IMG/VR virus record: IMGVR_UViG_3300009071_000076
Coordinates: 1-23,505 of that record
Length of the DNA stretch: 23,505 bases
Source: a virus
Direction: 5' to 3' (one strand)
Part shown: positions 7,363 to 16,924 of the stretch, one piece after another
Layout of the letters: the number at the start of each line of letters is the position of its first letter
Numbering within the stretch: the first letter of the stretch is position 1
The notes under the pieces: model-generated
What the model was told of the DNA's origin: nothing
Database searches by the model: none
Seen by the model: the letters and a program-made list of their open reading frames with translations, nothing else
Made by a program: the position numbers and the translations under genes

Positions 7363-7584
7363 TTACTTGTCCTCTACCAGTTTCAATAACATATTTTTAA
7401 TTTCATGCATCTCAGATTTTATACTATTTAGTTCTCTTGTAGTCTGACGAATTTCATCACGTTGTCTCTGAGCCTCTTCTGCACGTTTCTTTGCAATGAG
7501 GTATGCAGACTTATTTGTGTTCACGATTGCATTTGATTTTTCATCACGAACTAAATCATTATGTCCTTCAACTTGTATTCTCAT
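7363..7584 (-). CDS. 73-aa coiled-coil protein
   Basis: A 73-aa charged protein with an N-terminal short beta part (MRIQVEGHNDLVRDEKSNAI) followed by a long predicted coiled coil from about residue 25 to the end (AKKRAEEAQRQRDEIRQT ... LLKLVEDK). It lies between the 2165-aa virion protein, 1 nt from its stop, and the 301-aa fibre-like protein, where it could be a small fibre-attachment or trimerising adaptor. As far as I recall, small ORFs of this type with an opening like IQVEG occur at this position in other marine T4-like phages. No biochemical function is assignable. Confidence 0.78.
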   Translation of the reverse strand: MRIQVEGHNDLVRDEKSNAIVNTNKSAYLIAKKRAEEAQRQRDEIRQTTRELNSIKSEMHEIKNMLLKLVEDK

Positions 7585-7585
7585 C

Positions 7586-10500
7586 TTATGTTGCCAGTGC
7601 TAGAATTCTAAGGTCTTTAATCCTTGGTGGTCTTGCAGAGTTTGTTGCCCGCATTACAATCTTAATCTGGAAGGCAATGAACTCATCAAGTGGTGTACCG
7701 ATACCATCGTCTGTCACACCAGCAGTAAACTCATACTCGTTAAACTGATCTAGACCAAGTGATGGAGACACACTTACGTCTGGTCCACCAGAACCAGCAA
7801 CAGTTCCATCATCATTGAAGAATTTGAAATCTAGTTCATCAAAGTCATTTGCATCATCAGTTCTTAGAATTCTGTGTAGAACTTTAATGTCAGCAGTGTC
7901 TTCTCTGTTTGCATCAAAGATAACTCTGAGTGATGTTGCAGCATTTTCTAGTGTTGCACGTTTTGTTATATAGATTGCGTCATGATCATCGCCAGATGGG
8001 TCTGTCATTGGATCATAGATTGATGCTGGATATACATCAGAAGATGAATCAATCTCATTGATTCTGTTTGCAATAGCCAGAAATGTCATTCTCTTCAAAT
8101 CAATAACAGGAGATACCTGAGAATTTGTTGAAGAGAGTGTCAGGGGCATAATCAAAGACTTACTACCAGACATTTCGTTTGTCTCGTTAATCTCAGAGGC
8201 AACCATGTATGGGTCTTCATAGTAGTAGTTATCATTCAATGGAATTGTCTCTGCATTAGCAAGAGTAGACTGTGTGAATGAAGTTTGAGAACCACTGGCA
8301 CTTGTTGCAGTTGTAGGTCTAATCTTGGAAACAATATTACACTCTGGTGGAATGAGAGTTCCAATGACCGTACTATTCACATCATACATTGCATTTTCTG
8401 TTGCAGTCACAGAACTTCCTCCAAATGAGGAGTCACCACCACTTGCAACAACTGGTGTTGTTGAAAGAGAAATTGTATAGTAATCCGTAGATGGATTTGC
8501 AATTGCAGTGTGTGTCTTGTTGATTTCTGTAAATGGAACTTTGTGTAACATATACAGTTCTACCGTTGCACCATTTGAGTGTGCTGCAGCAGTTGTTCCA
8601 CCAACACCTCTTGTTGCACCAGTAATGTTGTTACCTGTGATTGAGGTATAAGAAATAATCTCATCATCAATCTTGATATAGTAGATACTGCCAACTGCCG
8701 TTGGTGCATACTTACCACTAGTATCATCAAAGTTTGTACCAGAAGTTAGTGTGATTGAACTTGCATCACTTGCAATAGCACCATTCAGTGTAGTCTCCGC
8801 ACCAGACACCACACCACTAATTGTCACATTATTTGATGTAGAGTGCATCTGGTTATCAAAGTGATTTACCTTTAGAGTGGTACTACTATTTGTCATCACT
8901 AATGGATTCTTACCAAGAGTAAGTGTTGGTACTGCATCATTAGTTAAGGTTACCAGGCCTGCAGCACTTGTATCAAATTGTGCGGCACGAAGAGTGAACT
9001 TTGCATCTTGTGTTGGAGAAGGAGCCCATGCACGATTATTATGTCCCTTAAAAAGAAGACCAATATGTGGTTGTTCCCCAACGAAATTACCATCTGAGTC
9101 TTCTTGACCCAAATCAGAAATCCACATAATATAATTTGGTGTGTTTGACATTACAACAAAGCAATACTCTGCCATAGACTGTAGATAAACTGGAGATTTA
9201 AATGTAAATGTTGTTGCAGTCTTACCATCATCAGAGGTATTAACCTGAGATGGTTGCAGTGTGACTCTACTAAATGGTAGAACTTTAGGGCCGGGGTAAC
9301 CATTTACAACATTACGAATTTCAACAGTAAGTGGGAGTGTATCATCTTTAGCAGAGAAGAACAAATCAATAGATGTTACAAATCTACCAGCATCTGTGTT
9401 ACTTCCACCCAAATCTGCGTTAAACTGATTATCTTCGTCCGCAATAATAAATGTTTGTGCAAGTGGATCACTGCCGCCGTCATTGCCGTCTCCGCCGTCG
9501 TCCCACAGCTGAGCTTCTCTTTCAATTTCTCTTGATTGACTAACATTTTCAACTGCAAGTCTACCATTACGAGTTGCAATAATAGTTTCTTGTCTTGTTT
9601 CAAGAATACCATTTGCGCTATAAATTGTCTGTGCAAAACTATCAGGATTTTTTTCATTGGTTGAACTTGCTGTCAATCTGAAAGTGATATCACCAGTTTG
9701 GAACTGAGGATTTCCAGAAACTTTTGGGTCTGGAATTGCAAATGTACCACCACATTGACTATCTGCTTTTACAATCAATGGACTTCCCGCAACGGGTGTT
9801 GAGTCTGTGGTTGAATCTGCATCTGGAGTAACATATGTAGTTACATCTCTATTATCAAAGAAGACATACAATCTTTGAAAAGGTTTAACACCATGTGCAT
9901 CAAATCGAATATTCCTTGCACGAACAACAGGAATTGCAACTCTAGAAATTGTTCTGAAACCCTGACTCTCTCTTTCAACTTGTTCTTCAACAAACGTTCT
10001 TGTTCCAGTTCTTCGTGAAGTGCCGGTTTCAAATGTGCGGAAAACTCCATCTTGGACGCGCATTCTGCCGGTCAGACCGAAACCAATTCGACCACTCCAT
10101 GTATCCTGCCACGCATTCCAAACAGTTCCTAACTGGTTTCTATTTGCATTTACAACAGCATCAAAGTTACCTTCGATATTAACTACAAGTTCTGGTGCAA
10201 CCTCTGTCTCAAACCAAGAGTCTTGGTCTGGGTCAAGTTCTATAATACCATTCCATGAAGCAGTAAGGAATGGTGTTACTCTTTCAACAGTCGTTGCAAA
10301 TGGATTTTCAGAAATAACCACCTCTGTATAAGGAAGTGTAAGTAGATCACCTGTCTTCTGATAACCAGCAGTAGTTCTTGCACTATCAGTTGTTGCCTGT
10401 TCAAGAAGATCAATACCCTTTGTCTTATGAACTGGACGTAACTCACCAATCTGAATGTCCATAGAATTTCTATAATCTGGATGTCGAGTATCACCAACAG

Positions 10501-13500
10501 AGTGTCCACGGAATGGGTCAACGATGAAACCAGACTTAAATCTGTTTAATCCATTTGCATCAGTGACCTCAAAAGACTGTGCATCTTTCTCAAGTAATGA
10601 AAGTGTGGTAATTCTTTCAACATTGGTAAGTCTTTGTTCAATTCTACCAATGTCACGCATTGTGAATCTTTGAGTTCTTTCTCTATCCACAGTTACATCT
10701 TGAGGTTTAAATGTAAACGCAGGTAGAAACATATCAACAAGTTTCATCGCATTATCAACAGGAGTTGGCAACTGAGGAAGTTCAGAAGATGCACCCTCTC
10801 TTACAACAACATTGCCTCTGTCATCCATAAAGATAGATGCACGTTTTGGTAGGTAATACTCAAGGTCTGACTGAACGTTAGAAGCTGGTTTACCAAAGTT
10901 AGAATATGATGAACCTGTGCCAGTGTAAACTCTAGAAGTAAAGTCGAAAGAGTTTCCAGTTATTTCATCTACGGTTGAAAGTGTTGCACTTGCACCAGCA
11001 ACATCAGCAACTCTTGGTCTAAAGTCATATGTTTCATATAGTGGGAACAGACCTGTGGGTTCTGGGTCGTCTGGGTCAACTCTTGATGCACTATAAGATG
11101 GAATGTCTTCGTAATCCATCTGGTTTGCAACATCAGTATATGAGTCAACTGTCATTACATCACCAGTACCATGTTCCATATAATCATAAACTACAAGTAG
11201 TCTACCCTGTGGAGAAGGAACACTTGGTTTTCTGACTAGACGAGAAATGTCATAGAAGTTATCACGTTGTCCTGTATCAAGTAGGAAGTCTGAAGTGATA
11301 ACAATATCACCCCCCGTCACTGCACTTACTGTTGCAGTTGCACCAGAGGATTCACCTGTAATAACATCACCTACAGCAAAGTCTGTTACTGATGTTAGGA
11401 CATAACTAAATGGTGATGAGGTGTCAATAATTCTGCCTGTTGCACCACTTGTTCCGCCTGTAATCTTTTCACCTCTTGTGAATGTACCAGTGATTGAACC
11501 TGTAGTTAGTTCTGGTGCAACAGCATCTGTTGATGTGTCTTCTGAGTCAAACACAGCAACAAGTTTAAATGCGTCTGCCCGCCCAAGAGAAATATCTCTA
11601 TCAGTTGGGCGTGTACCAAATGCATCAGTTGTGCCTGGTGTTACCTTTACCTGTTTCATCAACTGAACAGTTTTATTCTTTTGTGTAACAGAAGTCTTCG
11701 TTGTGGTTGCAAGAAGTTTTACTTTTGATGCATTGAAATCAGAGTCAGTAATTGTAATTGTACCTGTTCCAGTTCCAGTAATATTACCGTCAATACTTAC
11801 AATGTCACCAGTTGCGTGAGTAGAACCACTACCGATATTAAGAACAGATAGTGTATAATCAGCTTCTGTGAAACCATTGAATGTTTCGTTTGTACCAGCA
11901 GTAAATGATACCACACCAGATGCATTTGTTGTACCAACGAACTGTCTGCGAATGGTGTATTGTGTATCACTTGCGCCGCCGTTTGCAGTTGTCAAGTGAG
12001 TCTTTACAACTCTATGTGTTGGTTTGAATAGTGCAATATTCTTTTCTGCGTCTTTCAACTGGGCACGTTTACGAATAACGTTTGCGGTTGTAATTGCGTC
12101 AGTTGATGGTGCAGCAGTAAATGAGATTGCAGTTGAGGTAATAGCGTCAACAACTCTTTCTTCCGTTGCACCAGCAACACCAGTTGGAATTTCTAGAACG
12201 TCACCAACCTTAACTTCACTCGTATCATAACCAGATACACCAATGAGGTTATCTGTACCAGTTGTCTCTGTACGATATGTACCACTGAGTGTTAGAGTGT
12301 TACCTAGAACAAAGTCAGCAGTAAAGTCTTCATTAGCATCTGCATCATTCATAAAGATTTGTTTGAAATCTTGGAATGAGTATGTTGTGATTGATGAGAT
12401 TGTCAAGTCTGTGTTACCAGAGTTCTCAACAATACTATCTGTTTCAGATGAATCTGAAGCAGTAATCTTTTCACCTGAAGAGAATGTACCAATAACGTTT
12501 GTTAGATTAACGTTAGTTGTTGATGTGCCTTCACCAAATACAAGACCAGTTGCACCACTCGTCACACCTGTAACGAGAACACCATCAGTATGGTTTGTAG
12601 TGAGTGTTGGACTTGGTGTACCACTTAGAGTTAGAACTGTAAATGGTCTTAGGTCAAACAAGAACAACTTGTACTGTGAGGTTGTGTTAGAACCAGTTGC
12701 ACCCGCCGTTCCACTATGATAAGACATGGAACGAGAACGTCCCACACCAATTAGTGTTCCGTTTGCAGTACCACGAGATGAGTTCCGTGTATCATAGAAC
12801 TGACACTCTTTGAAAGGAGTTGCCTCACTGGTTACTTCAGAGATATCCGGTGAATTGTAAATGTTTGTAATGAGTGCATGGTTACCAGTATCAAAAACTG
12901 TAATGTCAGCATTCTTAGTTTCAAAATCACGAGCCTTATTGATGTCCTTGAATGATGGAGTATTTTTTAATATTTCATATCCATTAACATATGCTTTGCC
13001 GGGAGAAACCTTGATTGCAAGTAAATCTGAACTTGCAGTATTACCGTCATCTGTAGTTGCTCCAAGAGCAAATCTACCAGTATTCTCATTTACAGTTACG
13101 GACTCTTCAACCTTAAATTGAAATGGTTTAACAGTATAGTTACCAGACTCATCAAATGTGCGCCTTGCAAATTCCTGAGATAATACAGAATATTCTGTTT
13201 CTCTACCCATTGCAACCAAGGCGCCATTTTTGATTTGTGCAAGTTGAACAAAGTTTGCATTAGTTGCAGTTGTTTTCTTGGCAAGAGTAAGAGAAATCTG
13301 AAGACGATGAGCACCCTTTGCAGCAAAGTTTGAAGACCCCTGTGCATTGTCTAGAAGTGATGATTCATCCTCTGGAGTAACTAGTGTCTCTGTAATATCA
13401 AAACCAACAAATCCATTAAAATTGATATTATATGGATCAAGTGTAATTTGTTGATTACCAGAAGCAACAAAAAAACCTCTTATAAAATAAACACCGGCGC

Positions 13501-14083
13501 GAACATAGTAAGCAATACCTGTTCTAGATGCTGGTCCTGTTGCACTTGTTGCATCAGTAGAAGTTGCAGTAAAAGTAGTTGCTGATGCAACATCAACAGA
13601 GTAAGAGGTTGCGTCATGTTGAATGGCAATACTAGCAGTAATGTTTTCACCATCTGCAAATACAGCAGTGGTATTATCCGTTCCTGCTCTTTGATAATTA
13701 ACAAACAAAAGTGGTTGTTCTGTAGTGCTTCCTGCCTGAAAACCAATAACTTCTGCTTTAACACCAGTAGTTGCACCAGTGATAACAACTGGTGTATCTG
13801 CGTTATAATACTTTGATGGGTCTACGTTTTCTCCACCAAATTGTGTTGCAAGTTTTAGTGAATAATATCTCTCAGCACCAGACTGGCCAGGAACAACGGC
13901 AGCACCTTCTTTAAATACATGACTACCATGAGTCTCAATCTGATACTGCAATTGACTCTGTAACTGAGTAAGTTCTCTTGCCTGAACTGCAAAACCAGGC
14001 CGAAAGAGTGTGCGAACATAATTATTGTCCTCACTAAAGTCGTCGTAATAAGGTGCAGCGTTAAGATTTGTTTTTTGTGCCAT
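7586..14083 (-). CDS. Giant virion structural protein with DUF4815 domain, 2165 aa
   Basis: The N-terminus (AQKTNLNAAPYYDDFSED, then FRPGFAVQARELTQLQSQLQ) is the DUF4815 start seen in T4-like marine phages. Several GE-x-ITG-type modules follow, for example at 11331-11374, 11434-11474 and 12541-12572. A middle part has RFTMRDIGRIEQRLTNVE (about residue 1140) and DTRHPDYRNSMDI. Further on are the conserved RFDAHGVKPFQRLYVFFDN (about 1395) and YLQSMAEYCFVVMSNT (about 1640) segments. The C-terminus ends PPRIKDLRILALAT. It lies directly after gp8 with a 1-nt gap, so it is most likely a baseplate or tail-tip/fibre-anchor component. Which T4 protein it replaces is uncertain (gp9 and gp10 are both possible). 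The frame is uninterrupted over 6.5 kb. Confidence 0.92.
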   Translation of the reverse strand: MAQKTNLNAAPYYDDFSEDNNYVRTLFRPGFAVQARELTQLQSQLQYQIETHGSHVFKEGAAVVPGQSGAERYYSLKLATQFGGENVDPSKYYNADTPVVITGATTGVKAEVIGFQAGSTTEQPLLFVNYQRAGTDNTTAVFADGENITASIAIQHDATSYSVDVASATTFTATSTDATSATGPASRTGIAYYVRAGVYFIRGFFVASGNQQITLDPYNINFNGFVGFDITETLVTPEDESSLLDNAQGSSNFAAKGAHRLQISLTLAKKTTATNANFVQLAQIKNGALVAMGRETEYSVLSQEFARRTFDESGNYTVKPFQFKVEESVTVNENTGRFALGATTDDGNTASSDLLAIKVSPGKAYVNGYEILKNTPSFKDINKARDFETKNADITVFDTGNHALITNIYNSPDISEVTSEATPFKECQFYDTRNSSRGTANGTLIGVGRSRSMSYHSGTAGATGSNTTSQYKLFLFDLRPFTVLTLSGTPSPTLTTNHTDGVLVTGVTSGATGLVFGEGTSTTNVNLTNVIGTFSSGEKITASDSSETDSIVENSGNTDLTISSITTYSFQDFKQIFMNDADANEDFTADFVLGNTLTLSGTYRTETTGTDNLIGVSGYDTSEVKVGDVLEIPTGVAGATEERVVDAITSTAISFTAAPSTDAITTANVIRKRAQLKDAEKNIALFKPTHRVVKTHLTTANGGASDTQYTIRRQFVGTTNASGVVSFTAGTNETFNGFTEADYTLSVLNIGSGSTHATGDIVSIDGNITGTGTGTITITDSDFNASKVKLLATTTKTSVTQKNKTVQLMKQVKVTPGTTDAFGTRPTDRDISLGRADAFKLVAVFDSEDTSTDAVAPELTTGSITGTFTRGEKITGGTSGATGRIIDTSSPFSYVLTSVTDFAVGDVITGESSGATATVSAVTGGDIVITSDFLLDTGQRDNFYDISRLVRKPSVPSPQGRLLVVYDYMEHGTGDVMTVDSYTDVANQMDYEDIPSYSASRVDPDDPEPTGLFPLYETYDFRPRVADVAGASATLSTVDEITGNSFDFTSRVYTGTGSSYSNFGKPASNVQSDLEYYLPKRASIFMDDRGNVVVREGASSELPQLPTPVDNAMKLVDMFLPAFTFKPQDVTVDRERTQRFTMRDIGRIEQRLTNVERITTLSLLEKDAQSFEVTDANGLNRFKSGFIVDPFRGHSVGDTRHPDYRNSMDIQIGELRPVHKTKGIDLLEQATTDSARTTAGYQKTGDLLTLPYTEVVISENPFATTVERVTPFLTASWNGIIELDPDQDSWFETEVAPELVVNIEGNFDAVVNANRNQLGTVWNAWQDTWSGRIGFGLTGRMRVQDGVFRTFETGTSRRTGTRTFVEEQVERESQGFRTISRVAIPVVRARNIRFDAHGVKPFQRLYVFFDNRDVTTYVTPDADSTTDSTPVAGSPLIVKADSQCGGTFAIPDPKVSGNPQFQTGDITFRLTASSTNEKNPDSFAQTIYSANGILETRQETIIATRNGRLAVENVSQSREIEREAQLWDDGGDGNDGGSDPLAQTFIIADEDNQFNADLGGSNTDAGRFVTSIDLFFSAKDDTLPLTVEIRNVVNGYPGPKVLPFSRVTLQPSQVNTSDDGKTATTFTFKSPVYLQSMAEYCFVVMSNTPNYIMWISDLGQEDSDGNFVGEQPHIGLLFKGHNNRAWAPSPTQDAKFTLRAAQFDTSAAGLVTLTNDAVPTLTLGKNPLVMTNSSTTLKVNHFDNQMHSTSNNVTISGVVSGAETTLNGAIASDASSITLTSGTNFDDTSGKYAPTAVGSIYYIKIDDEIISYTSITGNNITGATRGVGGTTAAAHSNGATVELYMLHKVPFTEINKTHTAIANPSTDYYTISLSTTPVVASGGDSSFGGSSVTATENAMYDVNSTVIGTLIPPECNIVSKIRPTTATSASGSQTSFTQSTLANAETIPLNDNYYYEDPYMVASEINETNEMSGSKSLIMPLTLSSTNSQVSPVIDLKRMTFLAIANRINEIDSSSDVYPASIYDPMTDPSGDDHDAIYITKRATLENAATSLRVIFDANREDTADIKVLHRILRTDDANDFDELDFKFFNDDGTVAGSGGPDVSVSPSLGLDQFNEYEFTAGVTDDGIGTPLDEFIAFQIKIVMRATNSARPPRIKDLRILALAT

Positions 14084-14084
14084 A

Positions 14085-15584
14085 TTAGAATTCCACTATG
14101 ATTTTGATGTCTTCGGTTTGATCGGTAGCTCGAGAGATTGGTGACCTGTTCTCATTATATATAATGTCTCCACTGTCGGGTTGTAACTCTGGGTTTGCAT
14201 AACCATTAGTAAAGGTAATCGTGTTACCACCAGAGAGTGTTACTGCACTATCTGCGGCAGCATCTGGTGTTCCTGTTGCAGATGAGTCTGCACCAGTTAC
14301 AGTATTTGCACCTGAGAATGCAACAAGTCCACCGTTAGTAGAGACTGTACCAAAGTCAGCGAAACGTTCCTGTTGGTAATATAGAATACTCAAATCTGAA
14401 TCCCATTCCACAACTTTACCAACTGCACCTGTCGTTGCCTGTGTAATCTTTTCATCTGCCGTAAACGTTCCACTCAAACTTGTGAGTTTAAGTGCATATG
14501 TCTGACGAATGGTGCTATCTGTTGCAACTGTTGATGTTCCAAAGTTTGTTGGGTCAACTGCGATTGCAATGTTACGGAAATCGTTACCTGTGAGAAGGTC
14601 ATCACGTTCTGCACCAATAAAGAGTGTGTTCAACATAACATAGTGACCGCCAAGTTGGTCAATTGCATTTGAACCATGTCCACCTTTTGGACTAATTACA
14701 ACACGAACGGAACCACCAGAACCACCGATTGCTGATGCACTTGTCAAGGCTGAGTCTGAGAATGTAAATCCAGAACCAAGATTAACTGTTCCAAATGTAT
14801 ATCCAGAACCACCAGCAAAAACAGTTGTGTCTGTTCCGTCTGTTAGACCGAATGCGTTAAGAACACCATCTGAGTCAACAACAATTTTTACGATTGCACC
14901 AGAAGCAGTTCCTTGGTTTGCACCATCACCATAGACTGCGGCAAAATATGTTCCTTGAGTATAACCAGAACCGCCAGTGACAACAAGTGATTCGATTTTA
15001 CCATCAGTTGCAGCAGAAGAAACAGTTGAGTCTGTACGAACAGGTATAAAGTCTGTTGTTAGAAACTTAACTTGGTCAGATGCACTGATGGTGTACATAT
15101 ACTTAAGAACATATCCACCAGAAGCAAAGGGTGTATTTGCTTCTGAAGATGGTTCAGTACCAGAATATGCAGTACCACCACCATTATCCAACACCAAATA
15201 CACACGATTCTCTGAAGTTCTAAAGAAGAAAGTTGAGTCATAAAGGTTTGTTGCACCGGATGTAGAAGTATTTGACGCACTAACAGTATCATCGTACATG
15301 TCATATGTTGTTGCGTTTGCCCAATCTCTACGAGGGATAACATACTGAACATCGGTCGTTGCAACATTCTTACCAGCAATAGTCTGATCCCAAACATAGA
15401 ACTCACTGGAAACATCATCAACAGGAGTGGGCGGTGCAGAGTCCGTTCCACCACTGGTTACAGCGGTGAATGGAGTTGCCTTACCGATTAACATATAGTA
15501 TGTTGACTTTGCAGCTTCGGAGAATGACTCATAAAACTGGTCTGCGTTATGTTGTCTAAATTTTTGTGTGATAATTGCAGTCAT
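14085..15584 (-). CDS. gp8: Baseplate wedge subunit gp8
   Basis: The opening TAIITQKFRQHNADQFYESFSEA, together with EFYVWDQTIAGK and VIPRRDWANATTYDMYDD, is characteristic of the gp8 family of T4-like marine phages. The C-terminus NENRSPISRATDQTEDIKI matches as well. In T4, gp8 is a wedge protein that links gp7 and gp10 in the baseplate. This version has 499 aa against 334 in T4. The additional middle part holds Gly-rich repeats (VTGGSGYTQGTYF, FAGGSGYTFGTVNLGSG) and one GE-x-ITG-like module, DEKITQATTGAVGKV, at about 14410-14455. GAGGAA sits 6-7 nt before the ATG and a late-promoter sequence overlaps the preceding stop. The family assignment is secure; the insert's role is unknown. Confidence 0.9.
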   Translation of the reverse strand: MTAIITQKFRQHNADQFYESFSEAAKSTYYMLIGKATPFTAVTSGGTDSAPPTPVDDVSSEFYVWDQTIAGKNVATTDVQYVIPRRDWANATTYDMYDDTVSASNTSTSGATNLYDSTFFFRTSENRVYLVLDNGGGTAYSGTEPSSEANTPFASGGYVLKYMYTISASDQVKFLTTDFIPVRTDSTVSSAATDGKIESLVVTGGSGYTQGTYFAAVYGDGANQGTASGAIVKIVVDSDGVLNAFGLTDGTDTTVFAGGSGYTFGTVNLGSGFTFSDSALTSASAIGGSGGSVRVVISPKGGHGSNAIDQLGGHYVMLNTLFIGAERDDLLTGNDFRNIAIAVDPTNFGTSTVATDSTIRQTYALKLTSLSGTFTADEKITQATTGAVGKVVEWDSDLSILYYQQERFADFGTVSTNGGLVAFSGANTVTGADSSATGTPDAAADSAVTLSGGNTITFTNGYANPELQPDSGDIIYNENRSPISRATDQTEDIKIIVEF

Positions 15585-15609
15585 TTGTTATTCCTCTATA
15601 ACCTATCTT

Positions 15610-15617
15610 TATTTATG
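15610..15617 (-). promoter_or_regulatory. T4-type late promoter-like element (CATAAATA) before gp8
   Basis: The minus strand reads CATAAATA, one base off the T4 late -10 consensus TATAAATA. It overlaps the stop codon of the 425-aa gene and lies 25 nt upstream of the gp8 ATG. Part of the match comes from the stop codon itself, so it is weaker evidence than the two exact sites. Confidence 0.5.
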
Positions 15618-16890
15618 CGTCATTTGCAGCGTCTGTAGTAAAGAATATTCTTATACCAATAAGTCTCGCATCCTCTGTCATATCATCATTACTATCTGAA
15701 ACATCTCTAAAAATTCTAAAGTAACAGATGTCACCAACAGCAGGAGTTCCAGCAATTGTAACAGCACTACTCTCTGCCGTCACACACTGGTCTTCTGCGG
15801 CACCCAGAGCATCATCTGTTACTACAACCGCTGTTCCATATGCGACATCAATTGTATCGTTATCTGAAACAGCAACTCCCTGCAATCCCCATGCAACACC
15901 ATCAGTATCAGATGCGGTTGTAGTCCAATAAACTTGGAATGTAATAGTTCCTTCGTTCCAACTCTTAGGAAATGCAATCTGAAACTGTGCGTGTTCATCA
16001 GAAGTTGCATCGAAGTCTAGAACTTGCATGTCTGGACGACCAGAGGTTGTTTCAACTTCAGTGATAGAGGCACAACCATTGGAAACTGTTGGACGCATTG
16101 CTCCCACAGGAACCCAAATAGTTTCTTTACCCTGTTCTCTAAATGCAGAACCACCTGTAGATATTGCACCAGAGAACGTAACATCACCATTTGCAGCAAT
16201 TGTGATTGCGCCTGGAGTAGTTAAAGAACCAATAGTGCCAACATCCTTGATAACAATGTCGTCTACGAATGTAACAATACCAGTAGAGGCAACCGTCATT
16301 GCAGATGTTGCAGATGAAGAACCAATTGTGCCACCATCCTTGATAACAATATCATCCACAAAGGTTACGATACCTGTAGAGGCGATTGTCAATGCAGATG
16401 TTGAAGATGCAGAACCAATTGTCCCTGCATCCTTTATGATGATATCATCAGCAAAGGTTACGATACCTGTAGATGCAATTGTCATTGCCGATGTCGAGGA
16501 AGCAGAGCCGATTGTCCCTGCGTCTGGAATTAGAACGTTACCAGCAAAAGTCGTATTAGAATTATCTACCTTTAGTCTTTGTGTTCCTGCCGTGGTAATC
16601 GCAACCTCATCTGCGGCACTAAAGAAGATACCTGTATTCGTGTCACCAGTTTTTGTAATTGAAGGTGCGCCAGCAGAACCAGCAGCAAATGACGCAACAC
16701 CTGTAACAGTAGGACCAGCAAGGGTTACGACAGAAGCAGTCGCACTGATACCAGTTGAAAGTCCAGAACCATCTCCAAGTGCAGTATAGATTTCATTAAA
16801 GTTATCATTGATTTTATCACCACCAGCACGAATGGTATCGCCTGTTCCATCGTTTGCCGTAGTTCCAATTCCAATTGCTTGTTTTGCCAT
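15613..16890 (-). CDS. Tail-fibre-like virion protein with 31-aa repeats, 425 aa
   Basis: The N-terminal AKQAIGIGTTANDGTGDTIR and INDNFNEIY segments are a frequent opening of marine phage fibre proteins. A TGDTNTGIFFSAADEVAITT motif follows (81-100), also typical of fibres. Residues 125-245 hold four tandem copies of a beta-repeat starting GTIGS (31 aa each, the last diverged). The C-terminal part (about 250-425) is a Trp/Tyr-containing beta domain (TIWVPVGAMRPTV, WTTTASDTDGVAWGLQ, ICYFRIFRDVSDSND) ending IGIRIFF, which may bind a ligand or cap the trimer. No S74 protease is present. AAAGGA lies 8 nt before the ATG, behind an exact late promoter. It sits between the gp7-position gene and gp8, so it is probably baseplate-attached. 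Confidence 0.82.
   Translation of the reverse strand: MAKQAIGIGTTANDGTGDTIRAGGDKINDNFNEIYTALGDGSGLSTGISATASVVTLAGPTVTGVASFAAGSAGAPSITKTGDTNTGIFFSAADEVAITTAGTQRLKVDNSNTTFAGNVLIPDAGTIGSASSTSAMTIASTGIVTFADDIIIKDAGTIGSASSTSALTIASTGIVTFVDDIVIKDGGTIGSSSATSAMTVASTGIVTFVDDIVIKDVGTIGSLTTPGAITIAANGDVTFSGAISTGGSAFREQGKETIWVPVGAMRPTVSNGCASITEVETTSGRPDMQVLDFDATSDEHAQFQIAFPKSWNEGTITFQVYWTTTASDTDGVAWGLQGVAVSDNDTIDVAYGTAVVVTDDALGAAEDQCVTAESSAVTIAGTPAVGDICYFRIFRDVSDSNDDMTEDARLIGIRIFFTTDAANDA
16147..16518 (-). repeat. Four tandem 93-bp (31-aa) coding repeats
   Basis: Units begin at 16518, 16425, 16332 and 16239 (minus strand). Each encodes GTIGS..., then a T-IAS-TGIVTF core and a DDI-IKD linker. The first three units are close copies; the fourth diverges after GTIGSLTTPGAITIA. 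Such repeats extend a fibre shaft and can change copy number by recombination. Confidence 0.85.
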
Positions 16891-16910
16891 TTGAGAAATC
16901 CTTTATTTCT

Positions 16911-16918
16911 TATTTATA
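16911..16918 (-). promoter_or_regulatory. T4-type late promoter (TATAAATA)
   Basis: An exact TATAAATA on the minus strand lies in the 34-nt gap between the 1110-aa gene and the 425-aa gene, 20 nt upstream of the ATG at 16890. T4-like phages use this -10 element with sigma gp55 for late genes. Confidence 0.75.
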
Positions 16919-16924
16919 ATTTTT

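Noticed and set aside
6395-7447. 350-aa open frame on the plus strand
   Set aside because: It is the antisense of the 301-aa fibre-like gene. Thr/Ser/Ala/Gly-rich repeats leave few stops on the opposite strand; the product is a low-complexity Val/Pro/Ser string with no start signal.
16028-16789. 253-aa open frame on the plus strand
   Set aside because: It is the antisense shadow of the 31-aa repeats in the 425-aa protein; its own repeats simply mirror them.
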